In this document: piece after piece, positions 35,312 through 46,327 of the stretch
Numbering within the stretch: the first letter of the stretch is position 1
Layout: each line of letters begins with the position of its first letter
Assembly (NCBI RefSeq): GCF_000801105.2
Contig: NC_079515.1
Coordinates: 21,785,407-21,849,406, forward strand
Source of the DNA: Raphanus sativus
Taxonomy: Eukaryota > Streptophyta > Magnoliopsida > Brassicales > Brassicaceae
DNA length: 64,000 nucleotides
Reading direction: 5' to 3'
Notes under the pieces: model-generated
The model's database searches: none
The model's input: only the letters and a program-made list of their open reading frames with translations
Told to the model about the DNA's origin: nothing
Translations under genes and position numbers: made by a program

Positions 35312-35515
35312 CGAGGCCTATATAGAGATAAAAGAACATTTTACTGGGACTCCATCTAATATAAAAACTCCCTATATTGAAAAACATATTTTAACGTGGT
35401 ATATATATGAAAATATTGAAAAATACGTACTACTTAAATTTATAATATTTTTTCTTCATTTTGGTTATATTTATAGGATTTTGTTTTGAACTGTTTCGAA
35501 TACTATACAAATATG

Positions 35516-37318
35516 TAGGGGTTGGCGTTCATCTACCCATTCGGATTCGGTTCGGATCTATTCAGGTTTTAGATTTTCGGGGTTAAAAATTTCAGTGCCC
35601 CACAACTATCAATAGTATAGTGGGGTTGAAAGACGAGAGTGCCCGCCCTTTTCTTTCAAGTGAGCCACTTTTTTTTCCCGAACGCAGTCCGGGATCACCG
35701 TGGCCGTGTATATATATACAAATATCTTCGATGCTGTCATTTCGAAATGTCCGCTTCAACCCCGAGGAACGCCTCCCAAAAAAGCAAAGTTGGCTTGACG
35801 AGCGCAGATGTGAGGAAGCGGGAGCAATAAAACCAAAAATCTCTTTCTTGTGTACTTACAGCCTCTACGAGAATCAAGTGAATGGGGCCGGTGCATGGCG
35901 AACGGAACGATTCATCAAGCCATTTCTCGCCTCAACCCCCTAAATAGGAAGAAGGGTACTTTTCAAATAGGGGTAATTGCTCCGCACCTGACTGTGATAG
36001 CCCTCTCGAGGAACGCCTTATTGGAGCTTTGTAACTAGTGGCCGGTTTCCCGTAGCGTCGGCGTTTTCCCAGTGCGTGGGGCCCCAACGAGGAAGGTGTT
36101 AGTGGTTTATCATTGGGTCAATAATGCTAATCCCTCTTTTTTTGTGCTACTTCTACTCCTAGGGCATGAAAAAGATAAGAAAAGGCGAAGCGTTCTCTTG
36201 GTTTCCCAACCTGTTGCTTCTAGAGGCTGCCCTCTCTCGGCTGGATGTTGGTCCAGCCTACTACGAGGATCACGTATCCAACAACCCAACCTATAAAAAG
36301 GACATAAAAACCCCTTGTATAGGTTGGAGCTATGAAGCTTTCCTTATTATCAGAGAAAGGGGAAAGGGCTTTTTCAGCTGGTGCGCAGGAGCGCACTTCC
36401 GTTTTCCCTTTACTAGTAGGGTGGGGGTCCCGTGGTTCCTATGCCGCCGCGTTTCCCGGTGCTTTTCTTTTAGTGCTTCGACCCGAAGCGATAGCTTCTA
36501 GCTAGTTCAGTGGATAAGATGGCTGTGCTCCAGCTCACTCAAGAATGGAACGGCAGTGGTCCGCCGGCAAGCTCGTTCTGATCTTGGACGCAGTACATTG
36601 GAATCCTGAAGCACCACCACGAACGCTACCGCGCGTTCGCCTGCGGCGCGGTAAGGCACCACCCTGTTGTGCCAGCAGCCAACTCCGGCGTGTCAGCTTA
36701 GTTATCCTCATCAAGCCACTTACTTGATGTCAAGCTTCCCAACTGGTAGACGGTTCCTTTTCCATAAATTTCGATTCGAGTTTGGTTCAGATCTTTGCGG
36801 GTTCGGTTCGGGTTCAGTTTGGGTTCGGATAACCCATTTAAATTATTTTATAAATTTTAAAATTCATCATATACATTAATTTTTTTAAAATCCAGAAAAA
36901 TATATATTACATATAAATTAGAAAAACATATGTCAAAATACCTAAACTAACATATAAATTAATTTTCTTTAAATATTTGGATAGAAAATAAATAGATATT
37001 TAAGCATTTTTGGTGTTTTAAGTATACTTTAGCCATTTTAGACATATTTTCAATTATTTTGGAAAACTTAAAAGTATCTTATATATTTGGATGTTTTACT
37101 ATACATTATATCTAAAAAATTTAATATATTTAGTTATAAATCTATTTCAGATATATTCGGATACCCAAAATACTTCGGTTCAGATCGGATTCAGTTTTAG
37201 TTTTTAAATTACCAAAATTTTGAACCTATTTGGATATTTAATCACTTTCAATTCGGTTTCGGTTCTATTTTTTTGGATCGGATTCAATTCGGGGATTTGA
37301 TTTTTTTTTCCAGCCCTA
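35516..37318. mobile_element. hAT-type element containing a mitochondrial-like insert
   Basis: Ends TAGGGGTTGG and the complement of CCAGCCCTA, flanked by the 8-bp duplication CAAATATG at 35508-35515 and 37319-37326. The outer parts are GGTTCGG-type repeats and AT-rich DNA like the other hAT-type elements here. The interior about 35597-36765 is foreign in composition. Confidence 0.82.
35597..36765. other. Probable nuclear copy of mitochondrial DNA (NUMT)
   Basis: About 1.17 kb of balanced base composition (near half G+C in parts) lies sharply within AT-rich transposon arms. Phrases such as GGCCGGTTTCCCGTAGCGTC and GCGTGGGGCCCC, and several overlapping open frames of about 60-111 codons without known domains (e.g. 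35620-35943, 36166-36501), are typical of plant mitochondrial intergenic DNA. No rRNA, tRNA or known mitochondrial gene is recognised. Plastid DNA looks less likely. The origin is inferred from style, not from an alignment. Confidence 0.62.
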
Positions 37319-37493
37319 CAAATATGTTTTCCAATAAAAAATCAGTGGGCCTCCACTATGTCAGGGGCCTTACAGCCCGGCTCTGGAAGCACCCCGTCAG
37401 TTTTCTCAGCCTCGTCGTCGACGTTGTCTTTTTGATATGGAGAAAAATAAATTGTCAAAATAGCTTCGGAACACTCTTCAGTTTCAAAATTCA

Positions 37494-38547
37494 TCTATCC
37501 TATTAAAAGTGAAGTACAAATGAGAAATAACCCTTACTTCTCCTCATTATTTACCACAGACTGCCACTGGTTTTAATTAAAGAGATTTGTAAATAAATCA
37601 ATCATTTCACGCAAAACCTTATTAAGAGAGCCCATTCGTTTTTACAACATTTTAGTGGGTCTTTCTTTTTCTTTTATATTAGCAGAGCCCAAGTTTCACT
37701 ATCATAAAACAGAACAGTTCTCCTTTCAGCCTACCTATGTCTAACTATCTATATATAGTATGATAAAAATACATATTGTATGGTCCTTAACAATCTTATG
37801 ATACAAGATGAAATATTTTGTCGAAATTGCTTGCTTCTTTGTTCTTCGACCTGTTTATAAAAACATAAACATGTTATTTTCATTGTTTTATCTAACCATA
37901 TCTAACCATAAAATTAGACTCATACTCATAGTTCACATAACCACAAACTTATTATAAACATGAAAACCTATAAAACGAAATTGAAACAAGATATATGTCA
38001 ATAATTTAGTAACTTTATATCTATCCTATTAAAAGTGAAGTACAAATGAGAAATAACCCTTACTTCTCCTCATTATTTACCACAGACTGCCACTGGTTTT
38101 AATTAAAGAGATTTGCTAAATTAATCAATCATTTCACGCAAAGCCTTATTAAGAGAGACCATTCGTTTTCTACAACATTTTAGTGGGTCTTTCTTTTTCT
38201 TTTATATTAGCAGAGCCCAAGTTTCACTATCATAAAACAGAACAGTTCTCCTTTCAGCCTACCTATGTCTAACTATCTATATATAGTATGATAAAAATAC
38301 ATATTGTATGGTCCTTAACAATCTTATGATACAAGATGGAATATTTTGTCGAAATTGCTTGCTTCTTTGTTCTTCGACCTGTTTATAAAAACATAAACAT
38401 GTTATTTTCATTGTTTTATCTAACCATATCTAACCATAAAATTACACTCATACTCATAGTTCACATAACCACAAACTTATTATAAACATGAAAACCTATA
38501 AAACGAAATTGAAACAAGATATATGTCAATAATTTAGTAACTTTATA
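37494..38547 (+). repeat. Direct tandem duplication, unit about 526 bp
   Basis: Units 37494-38019 and 38020-38547 match almost base for base; small changes include AAAACCTT/AAAGCCTT and a 2-bp length difference. The high identity indicates a recent event. Confidence 0.92.
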
Positions 38548-41032
38548 AATCTTTCTAAACAGGATATTATGTATTACATTAAATATCCCGAGGAAAAACC
38601 AGTTGGTTTGTTTAATTTATTGCCAAATTCACTTTAAATTCAAAACCATTCAGTTTGCCTATTTATTTAATTCTTATAATATTAAATATTTAACTATATT
38701 TATATACAAACTTTAAATTTGAAACCTAAAGTTGAGATTTATTAAGATTTTACGCAATAAATTTTGCATAATAAATCGGATAATATCAATTAAATCCTGT
38801 TAAAATATTGTATTAACTATTTCTTAAATATTTTAATATCTTATTTATTTAACATAATAATTTCCTACATTTAAGATCTCACATTTGTAATAAAACTCAG
38901 AATACTTGCTAATCACGGATTTATAGATTTGCTTATTTATTTAATTCTTAGATTTTTAAATATTACTCTATATTTATATAGAAATCTTATATTTCAAACA
39001 GAAGGTCAAGATTTATTAAGATTTCTCGCAATAAATTTTGCACCTATCATTAAAACAATCAATCAGATAATATCAATTTAGAACTTATTAAATCTTAACT
39101 AAACTATTCCATATATCTTTCAATTTCTTAATTACTTTACATAATAATCCCCTACATTTAAGCTCTCACTGATCTATAATAAGCCCCATATAATAAGCCC
39201 CATAATTTTGCACCAAATCCACGGTAGCTACATAATCAAAAAATTAAACAGAAAAATCTTAGGAAAATATTCGATGCATTAAGCATATTCCTTATCTACA
39301 CACGACTTGCTCATCAAGTTTTATAATTACTAATTAAGATTTTATTCTCATTAATATCTCACCTATTTATCTATATATACACTTCATTATACGTAAAAGA
39401 ACAACATTCACATTTTGCAGAAAACCAAAGCAAAAAAAATGATGACCAATGCAAGTCTCACCCCTGTCAAAAACTTGAAGCTAAGACTAACTGGCCATCT
39501 AAAGAGAAATTGCTGTATTCCTAGCAACAAAACACTTTATTCGGTAGAGAGACTCTTCAAATGGTTCTAAACGATGAACATGTAAGTTTCAAAATGCAAA
39601 CAATCATTTCTTCTGTGTTCCTTTATATAACTAACTTACATTATGTTGTGCTTATTTTGTAGGGTGAAAATATTTTGGTTACGTGCAAAAGGAATATGAA
39701 TAATAGAGTACTTATCTTTCTTTATGTGGGCCTCTTCCTTCTTTGCTATTTACGGATCTGTTCTTTTCACTATGAAGATTACAACGAGTATGCTCCGTTT
39801 CGTCGCCCATTTTGTTTCACTACTCGAGTCTGCTACGTTTGAGTATAAGAGCTTCAATGTGTCTAAGAGCTCTATTAACTGAATTATATGACATGCACAC
39901 CATATACTCTGTTTTAGTGAACAGAAATATATCATCTTCGATGTAGTAATGCTAATATAAATTAGCCACTGGGAATTTCTAAATACAGATAGAGTACTTA
40001 TCCTTCTTTTTTTTTTCATCTTGGCCTCTTCCTTCTTTGTTGTTTACGGATTTGTTCTTATCGCTATGAAGATTACAAAATGAACCGATCAGGAAACATC
40101 ACCACAGACGCATTTGACGTTTCTTCAAATTGATGTATGGTATGTTTACTTTTTCTTCTTCTATGTCTCGATTTCGTACACAATCAAGAAACCTATAAAC
40201 TGGAGACCCAAAAGACTTTTCGTTAGTCTCAAAGGAGTATGGAAGCGATTTTGAAGAAACAAAGTATAGATACTAATTCGTACCTTGATAGATTCTGGTA
40301 GATTAATCCAAATCACATTGAAATCGTCTGATACTCTCCCTGGAACTCGCCCAATTTCTCTCTCTTTTTCCTTCGCAACCCTAGACTCTTCTCTTTCGAT
40401 TATGTCGAGATATGTTTTTTTCAACGTACAACTGTTTTTTTTTTCCTGCGTAAAAGTAGTTACACATATACATGGGCTTTGTTATTGTTATTTTGGTTTA
40501 ACAAAGATGATTGTAAAGCCCATTTAGTAATTGAGTATTTTTTGTTCTGTTAACACCAATTAAAAACCCCATTTACTATAATATATATTGTTCTTAAATA
40601 TATATTATCTACTCAAATCTACTACATGAACATATTTAAAAAAATTGCAATTCGAATTTACAAATATACATAAATTATCTAATACTGTTTTTGATCTATA
40701 ACTCAATAATGTTAATAATCTAATATGTACTTATGCATTTCTAAATATATAAACAATATTTTTAAATATATGTAACTAAATGAGTATAAAAATATATAAA
40801 AATTTCTTTTAATGACTATAAAATTGATAAACTACCACAGACAAACTATATGATTAACAAAAATCCTTTTCAACCATTGAGAGATATATAATTACTGAAT
40901 TCATCTTTTAATTTTTGTATAACCATATAATATATAAGATATGTCATTAAACAATTACATAACATATACTAAATATTATAGCATTTCAAATCGAAAATGA
41001 ACACCATCGCGGGCGCGCGGATCAAAGTCTAG
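37494..41032 (+). mobile_element. Helitron of 3.5 kb with a tandemly duplicated 5' end
   Basis: Begins TCTATCCTATTAAAAGTG after an A and ends CTAG before a T (41033). A GC-rich CGCGGGCGCGCGG stretch is about 10 bp from the end. The first 526 bp are repeated at 38020-38547 with only a few differences, so the element has two 5' termini. No Rep/helicase is seen. An internal stretch (39680-39785) recurs in altered form at 39990-40082; it and nearby short frames may derive from captured host sequence I cannot name. Confidence 0.85.
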
Positions 41033-43600
41033 TCCAATATTAAAACATTGAACACATTAGCCCCCATGATGAGGGATCTGACTAAAAAATATGTATGGAC
41101 TTTCTCAGCACGCCACGTGTACACAACCTTTCTCCTCCCTCCTCTTTGCTTCTTCTCTGTTCAACATTTGAGTCAACTTTTCAGTACCCTATTTATCTAG
41201 AAAAAAATTACATTCATAGACAGTTTTTGACTTTACAATAACACAATAAAACACTTTTCACTTGCCACACACTTTCTTATTGTTCAAAGACTAGTATACC
41301 ATGTAAAAACAATTTACTCTTGTTACCCTTTTCTAACTAGAGTTTCTCTCTTTCCAATCTAAACATCTTCCTTTCATCCACATTTCAAAATAAAAAACAA
41401 ATCCAGGAAAAATTATTTTCCCAGATATGGTCTCAATTCACAAACCCAATCTTCGATTAAATCTCAATCTCTATTACATGATGCTAAAACTTACTCCTGA
41501 TATCTTGATTCATGTGACCATTCTGTTCCGAAAGTTAAGAAGATTTGAGACTGATTATTAAAGGCAACACTTTTCTTTTTCTAGATGGCTAGGAATTACG
41601 AACCTTAATTTATTGAGAGCAAGGTGAGATCTTTTTGCTTCTTTTTGACAAGTCTCTTGTGATTAAAGATTTGTGGTTCATTGATGATTGTTCTTATCAG
41701 TTATATAATTAGTTTTTCTTTTCAAAATTGGAACCTTTAGTCATGTGCTGTTTAATTGAATACGTATGTTTTGATGTGTTTTATCAAAGGTTAATGCTTT
41801 TATCTTGCGGTGATGAAATTGTGTTTGTTATTTGATGAGTCTTTTCTAAATTAAGATCTTATTGTTTTATATTGTCTTTAGTTTTTTCTTTCTGATTGAG
41901 ATTCATGTGCATTGATTGGTTAAAAGGAGAGCTTCATGGATGAGAGTGGTGGAGGATGTGAAGAACTGGTGATGGCGGATGCGGCGTGCTGGCGAATGTG
42001 GTGGCAGATGCGGCGTGCTGGCGGATGTGGTGGCAGATGCGGCGGTGGATGTGAAGAACTGGAAGCGGTGATGGTGGATGCGGCGGTGGATATGAAGAAT
42101 TAAGGTTGTATCAACTCGTTCACACCCAATTCATGTGTCCACAACTCGTCCACACCCAACTCGTCCAAACCTAACTCTCATGTTCACAACTCGTCCATAC
42201 CCAACTTCCATATCCACATCTCTCTTGTCCACACAACTAGCCTATGAACAACTTCATCAGTTTATGTTTTATTGTATCAAAAAATATCTTAAATGATTAT
42301 TTGTTGTTTCTCCTTCTTTAAAAGAATTACATTAGTGTGTTTTTCTTTTCTTTTCATGTTGTTGTTTAAATGGTTAATTATTTTAGTAGATCATGGTCAT
42401 CACTTATATAATCCAACATATACTTTCATTCCACATACATACCATCCACAATTCATTTGTTGAAATAACACCGTTCACATTGCACCGTCCACGACATGTT
42501 ATCCATAATACTATACGTCCACTTAATTCAGTTTTATAAAAGTTCAAATTTAATATATACATATGGATGTTAAAATATAAAGAAAAAAATATTATAATTA
42601 GTTGGACCAAATAAAAAAAAAGCTAAATGTTAATTATAAAACAAAAAAAATCATTATACAAATACATGGGTGGGAAAGTTATTTAATAATATATTAAAAA
42701 GAAAAAAACAAATTAATGTATTTTACACTTATCCACGAACCAAACCAAAGCATTCTTTTTGTTTCACAATTTAACTGAATCTGTTTAAAGGGTATGCATG
42801 TCATTGGCACTCAGATACTTCCAAAAAAAGTGTCTCACATGTACTATGTGTCTTTAAGTGATAGAGAAAGACATATTGTGTCCTCTTTATCTAGAGACAA
42901 TCTCTTATATCCATTTTTCATAATTTTTTTATCAAAATTCAGACTCCTAAATCAAATCCTCTTTTTTCTTCAAAACTAAACCTTAACACCTCTTATGGAT
43001 TAGTGAACCAATGGACAAATATTTAAGTTCTATAATTTTTAAATTTGAAAAAAAAAAATTAAAATCGTTTTCTAATCATATTTTGATGTTTTCTGCGAAA
43101 ATATGATAAAACAGTTTTTCGACTTTTGAAATATTTTTTATCTAATTCAATAAATCAAATAAAAATATTCACGTTTTCAGTTTAAATTTATGATTTTTTC
43201 GTTTGACATATAAAATTAAAAAAAATGTGTCCTGTAGTAGTCTGTAGAAATTGACATACGAGACATAGGGAGAAATAAGGATTTGCCTCTCAACATTTCC
43301 GTCCGAAAAGTTTGAAGAATCAACCTTAAAAAGAGAAAAAAAAACAAACAAAAAGACAAGATATTCCGACAAGATTTGAACGTCCGAAAGAAACTACATT
43401 TCAGGTTCTTTCCTAGTTTAATATTTTTGTTTTGTTCTTAGAATTCTCTTCTAATTTCAAGGATCAACACATTTGATTAGGTCCAATTTATTCTATATTA
43501 GTATCGGTTGATTGCTCTCTCTATTCGAAGTTTCGATCCTTTACGATTGTTTAGTTAGGGCTTCGTAAATTTAGATAAAAAGTTTTGGTTCATCTGCACA
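41033..43600. other. Intergenic DNA with minisatellite-like GGATGTGGTGG and CAACTCGTCC repeats
   Basis: At 41940-42105 a GC-rich run repeats units such as GATGCGGCGTGCTGGCG and ATGTGGTGGCA. At 42110-42240 CAACTCGTCCACACCC-like units recur. A TTCTCTCTTTCC-rich, leader-like sequence precedes them. No continuous open frame; possibly a degraded gene. Confidence 0.5.
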
Positions 43601-43609
43601 GGTGAACCA

Positions 43610-44458
43610 CAAGAAAAGACGGACCAACTGAAGATAGCTGAGAGGGGAGAGAAGCTGAAGACAGGAGGAGCTCAGATGAGCAGGATGGTGAGTGACAAAG
43701 TCAAAGACATCCTCCAAGCTCCCACCTTGGAATCCAAAATGGTCGATGAAGCCACTCTGGAGACATTAGAGGAGGCCAGCTGGTGAATGAACATGAGGAT
43801 ATGCGCTCAGATCAACAACCACCGAGATCGTAAGAGCCATCAAGAGGAAGATCTCTGGTAAAAGCCCTGTGAGTCAGAGTCTAAGCCTTGAGCTTCTCGA
43901 GGCTTGTTGTGCTATGAACAGTGACAAGATTTTTCTCTGAAGTTGCATCTGAGAGAGTTCTTGATGAGATGGTTTTGTTAGTCAAGAACGGTGAAGCTGA
44001 TTCAGAGAACAGAAGCAGAGCTTTTCCGCTTATTAGAGGCTTGGGGACAGTCTCGAGATCTTGCTTATCTTCCTGTTTTCAAGCAGACTTATATGGTTAA
44101 TAAGTAACCTCTTTTGAATCTGATATGCGACGGTTTGTTGATGTGCTTATAGTCCATGTTTGTTCGTTAGAGCTTGGAAGGAGAATCCAACGGTTTAAAC
44201 TCTCGTAACGAGGAGAAACCAATGAGGGGATAAAGTTCTCTGGAGTCCTAATGCAACAGCCTGTTCCAGTTCCTCCACCTGGTAGCTATCCTGTTCCTAA
44301 TCAAGATGCTGGTCCCAAACATACAGCCTGCCTGTGAAACAAAAGGACAATGACGATGGGAAACATTCAGAATCATCAGGATCTTCCGATAATACCGCCA
44401 AAGAAGATAAGCAGGTGAAAATAGAACTGGGGTTATCGAGTGATGAAGATGAGAAATG
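43610..44458 (+). pseudogene. TOM1-like (TOL2-type) VHS/ENTH-domain gene relic
   Basis: From the ATG near 43676 the frame reads VSDKVKDILQAPTLESKMVD and continues to EEASW, then a TGA where the family has Gly. The rest of a VHS domain follows in shifting frames: IVRAIKRKISGKSPVSQ, SEVASERVLDEMVLLVKNG and SRDLAYLPVFKQTYM. The middle of the protein is deleted. The final part shows PVPVPPPGSYPVP and ends IELGLSSDEDEK with TGA at 44456-44458, the family's usual C-terminus. TOL proteins bind ubiquitin on membrane cargo and feed it to the ESCRT pathway. Introns appear missing between some pieces. Position directly before GFA1 matches At1g06210. At least one stop, three frame changes and a large deletion make it non-functional. 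Confidence 0.85.
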
Positions 44459-45880
44459 AGCAAAGTCCATGTTTGTCTTCCTACGACATGATTAATTATC
44501 AGAATGTTGGGGAAGATTTACTGTTCTTTCGATGTTTTTCTTCTGCAATGTACGCGCGACTCTGCATTTGTGGACACCCTATTTTAGCTTCATTGTCTCT
44601 GCTTTTGTTTTTTCTTGACGTTATAAAAAGCGTAGGTGAATATTCATCCGACACCGTATGTATTCATTCATATACGTGGTGTATTTAGACGAGTTGTTTT
44701 GGTTAGTGTATGGTATTTGATTATGTGTATCAGAGCAACATTTTTACAAGTATCAAAGTAGAATTTCTCAAAAATATATAAATAAAAATAATATAGTATC
44801 GTTCAATCCAGTAAAATTGCACCAATTAAAACTGAACAGAGTAATAAACTAATTAAAACCGAACCAAAATAGAAAAAATGGTTTGATTTGTTAATACTGA
44901 ATAAATATATTTTTTAAGAACCCGCAATATATGGTTTGATATATAAATTGATCAAACTGAATAAACCGATCAATTAAAATATAGTAGTAAATTTATATGT
45001 AAATTATATAAGATAACTAAGAATATATACATAAATTATTTTATTGATCAACCCAAACATAACGATCAATTAAAATATAGTATTAAAATTATATGTAAAT
45101 GATATAAGATAACTAAGTATATATACATAATTTATTTTATTGATATGATCTTTATATATAAAATGTTGATTTTAGTAATTTAATATTTTATTTTAAGTCA
45201 AAATTTATATTTCATTTTATAAAATTAAATAAAACATAATATTTACCTTTTTGCTGACAAATATGTGTGCTAATATTTAGTTATTTATAATATTATGGAT
45301 TACCAATATTTTTTATTCTACAAAAACTATTATATTTATTAATTTAATATGTTTACTAATTATTTTAAATAGTAAAATAAAAATACGCTATTTAAAAACC
45401 GAAATATCTTCATGTTATATAAAATCAGATATCTAAATATATAAAACAAAAATTATAAAATATTTTAAAAGATAAATAAATTTATGTTTTTTTGGTATAG
45501 AACCGAAAAAATTAAAAACCTACGGTATATAAAATGAATAAAATCAAAGTAAATATGATTTTAACATAGTAGCTCTTTTATAACTAAATACTGAAAAATC
45601 TAAAGAACAAACCGATTTCAGGATTGAAAACCTCTACGCACACAACCAAACATTATTGTGGATATATTTTCGTCCCAAACACTTATTTAGTTAGTGGATT
45701 AAATTGTTTAATAGGATGGTTATAGCTTATAAGCTTTATTCTAAAACTTACTATGGCTAATTAACCCAATTTACACACGGTTCCAGAAACTTTCTAAAAC
45801 TTACACTTTTTTCAGTGTGAAAAGGAAAACCTTTACCTCTCGGCTAAAACTCTAAGTCGGTTAGAGGCTTTCGATATTAA
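44459..45880. other. AT-rich intergenic DNA before GFA1, with a 97-bp tandem repeat
   Basis: An AT-rich unit of about 97 bp containing CGATCAATTAAAATATAGTA is present twice in tandem (about 44967-45145). Degenerate AACCGA repeats surround it. The last part (45640-45880) is probably the distal promoter of GFA1. Confidence 0.6.
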
Positions 45881-46046
45881 AAACCTAACTCTAAAATCCC
45901 TCCTTTCTTTCTTTCGACGACTCTAGTCAACACAACAGTTCTTCTCAGAGTCTCGGACGAACCCAAATCGCCGAGCAAAATCCTTCTTTCACCTCTCACG
46001 CTCCGCCTCTCGCTCGCATCGTTCGCATCTCGCTCTATCTCAACAG

Positions 46047-46288
46047 GTTCGTCTTCTCTCACTCATTATCTTCGTTTTTTGCGATTTCTTCTCTAGAAAT
46101 TTCTCGTTGATTCTAGCTTAGGGTTTTGCCTAATCCAAGTTTTCTCGACATTGGGGTTGATTCTAGCCCTAGCAGTAACTTATCTCACGTTTCTAGTTGA
46201 TTCTAGCCCTAGGGTTTTACCTTGTACTCTCACAGACTCTTTGTTAAACTACGCAACGATACTTCGTTTCTCTTTATTGTGTGTTCAG
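46047..46288 (+). other. Probable 5'-UTR intron of GFA1
   Basis: CAACAG followed by GTTCGT at 46047 and a pyrimidine-rich GTGTTCAG ending at 46288 make a plausible GT-AG intron in the leader. The sequence between is T-rich like the other introns of the gene. Not confirmed by transcript data. Confidence 0.5.
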
Positions 46289-46327
46289 TCTCTTATCGAG
46301 TATTGAATGTTATCGACAGATTCAAAG

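Noticed and set aside
36480..36560. tRNA-like phrase CTAGTTCAGTGGATAAGATGG in the mitochondrial-like insert
   Set aside because: No cloverleaf could be drawn: no matching acceptor stem or T-loop at proper spacing.
37494..38547. LTR retrotransposon (two direct repeats)
   Set aside because: The repeats are adjacent with no internal domain, primer-binding site or TG...CA ends, and they start at a Helitron 5' terminus.
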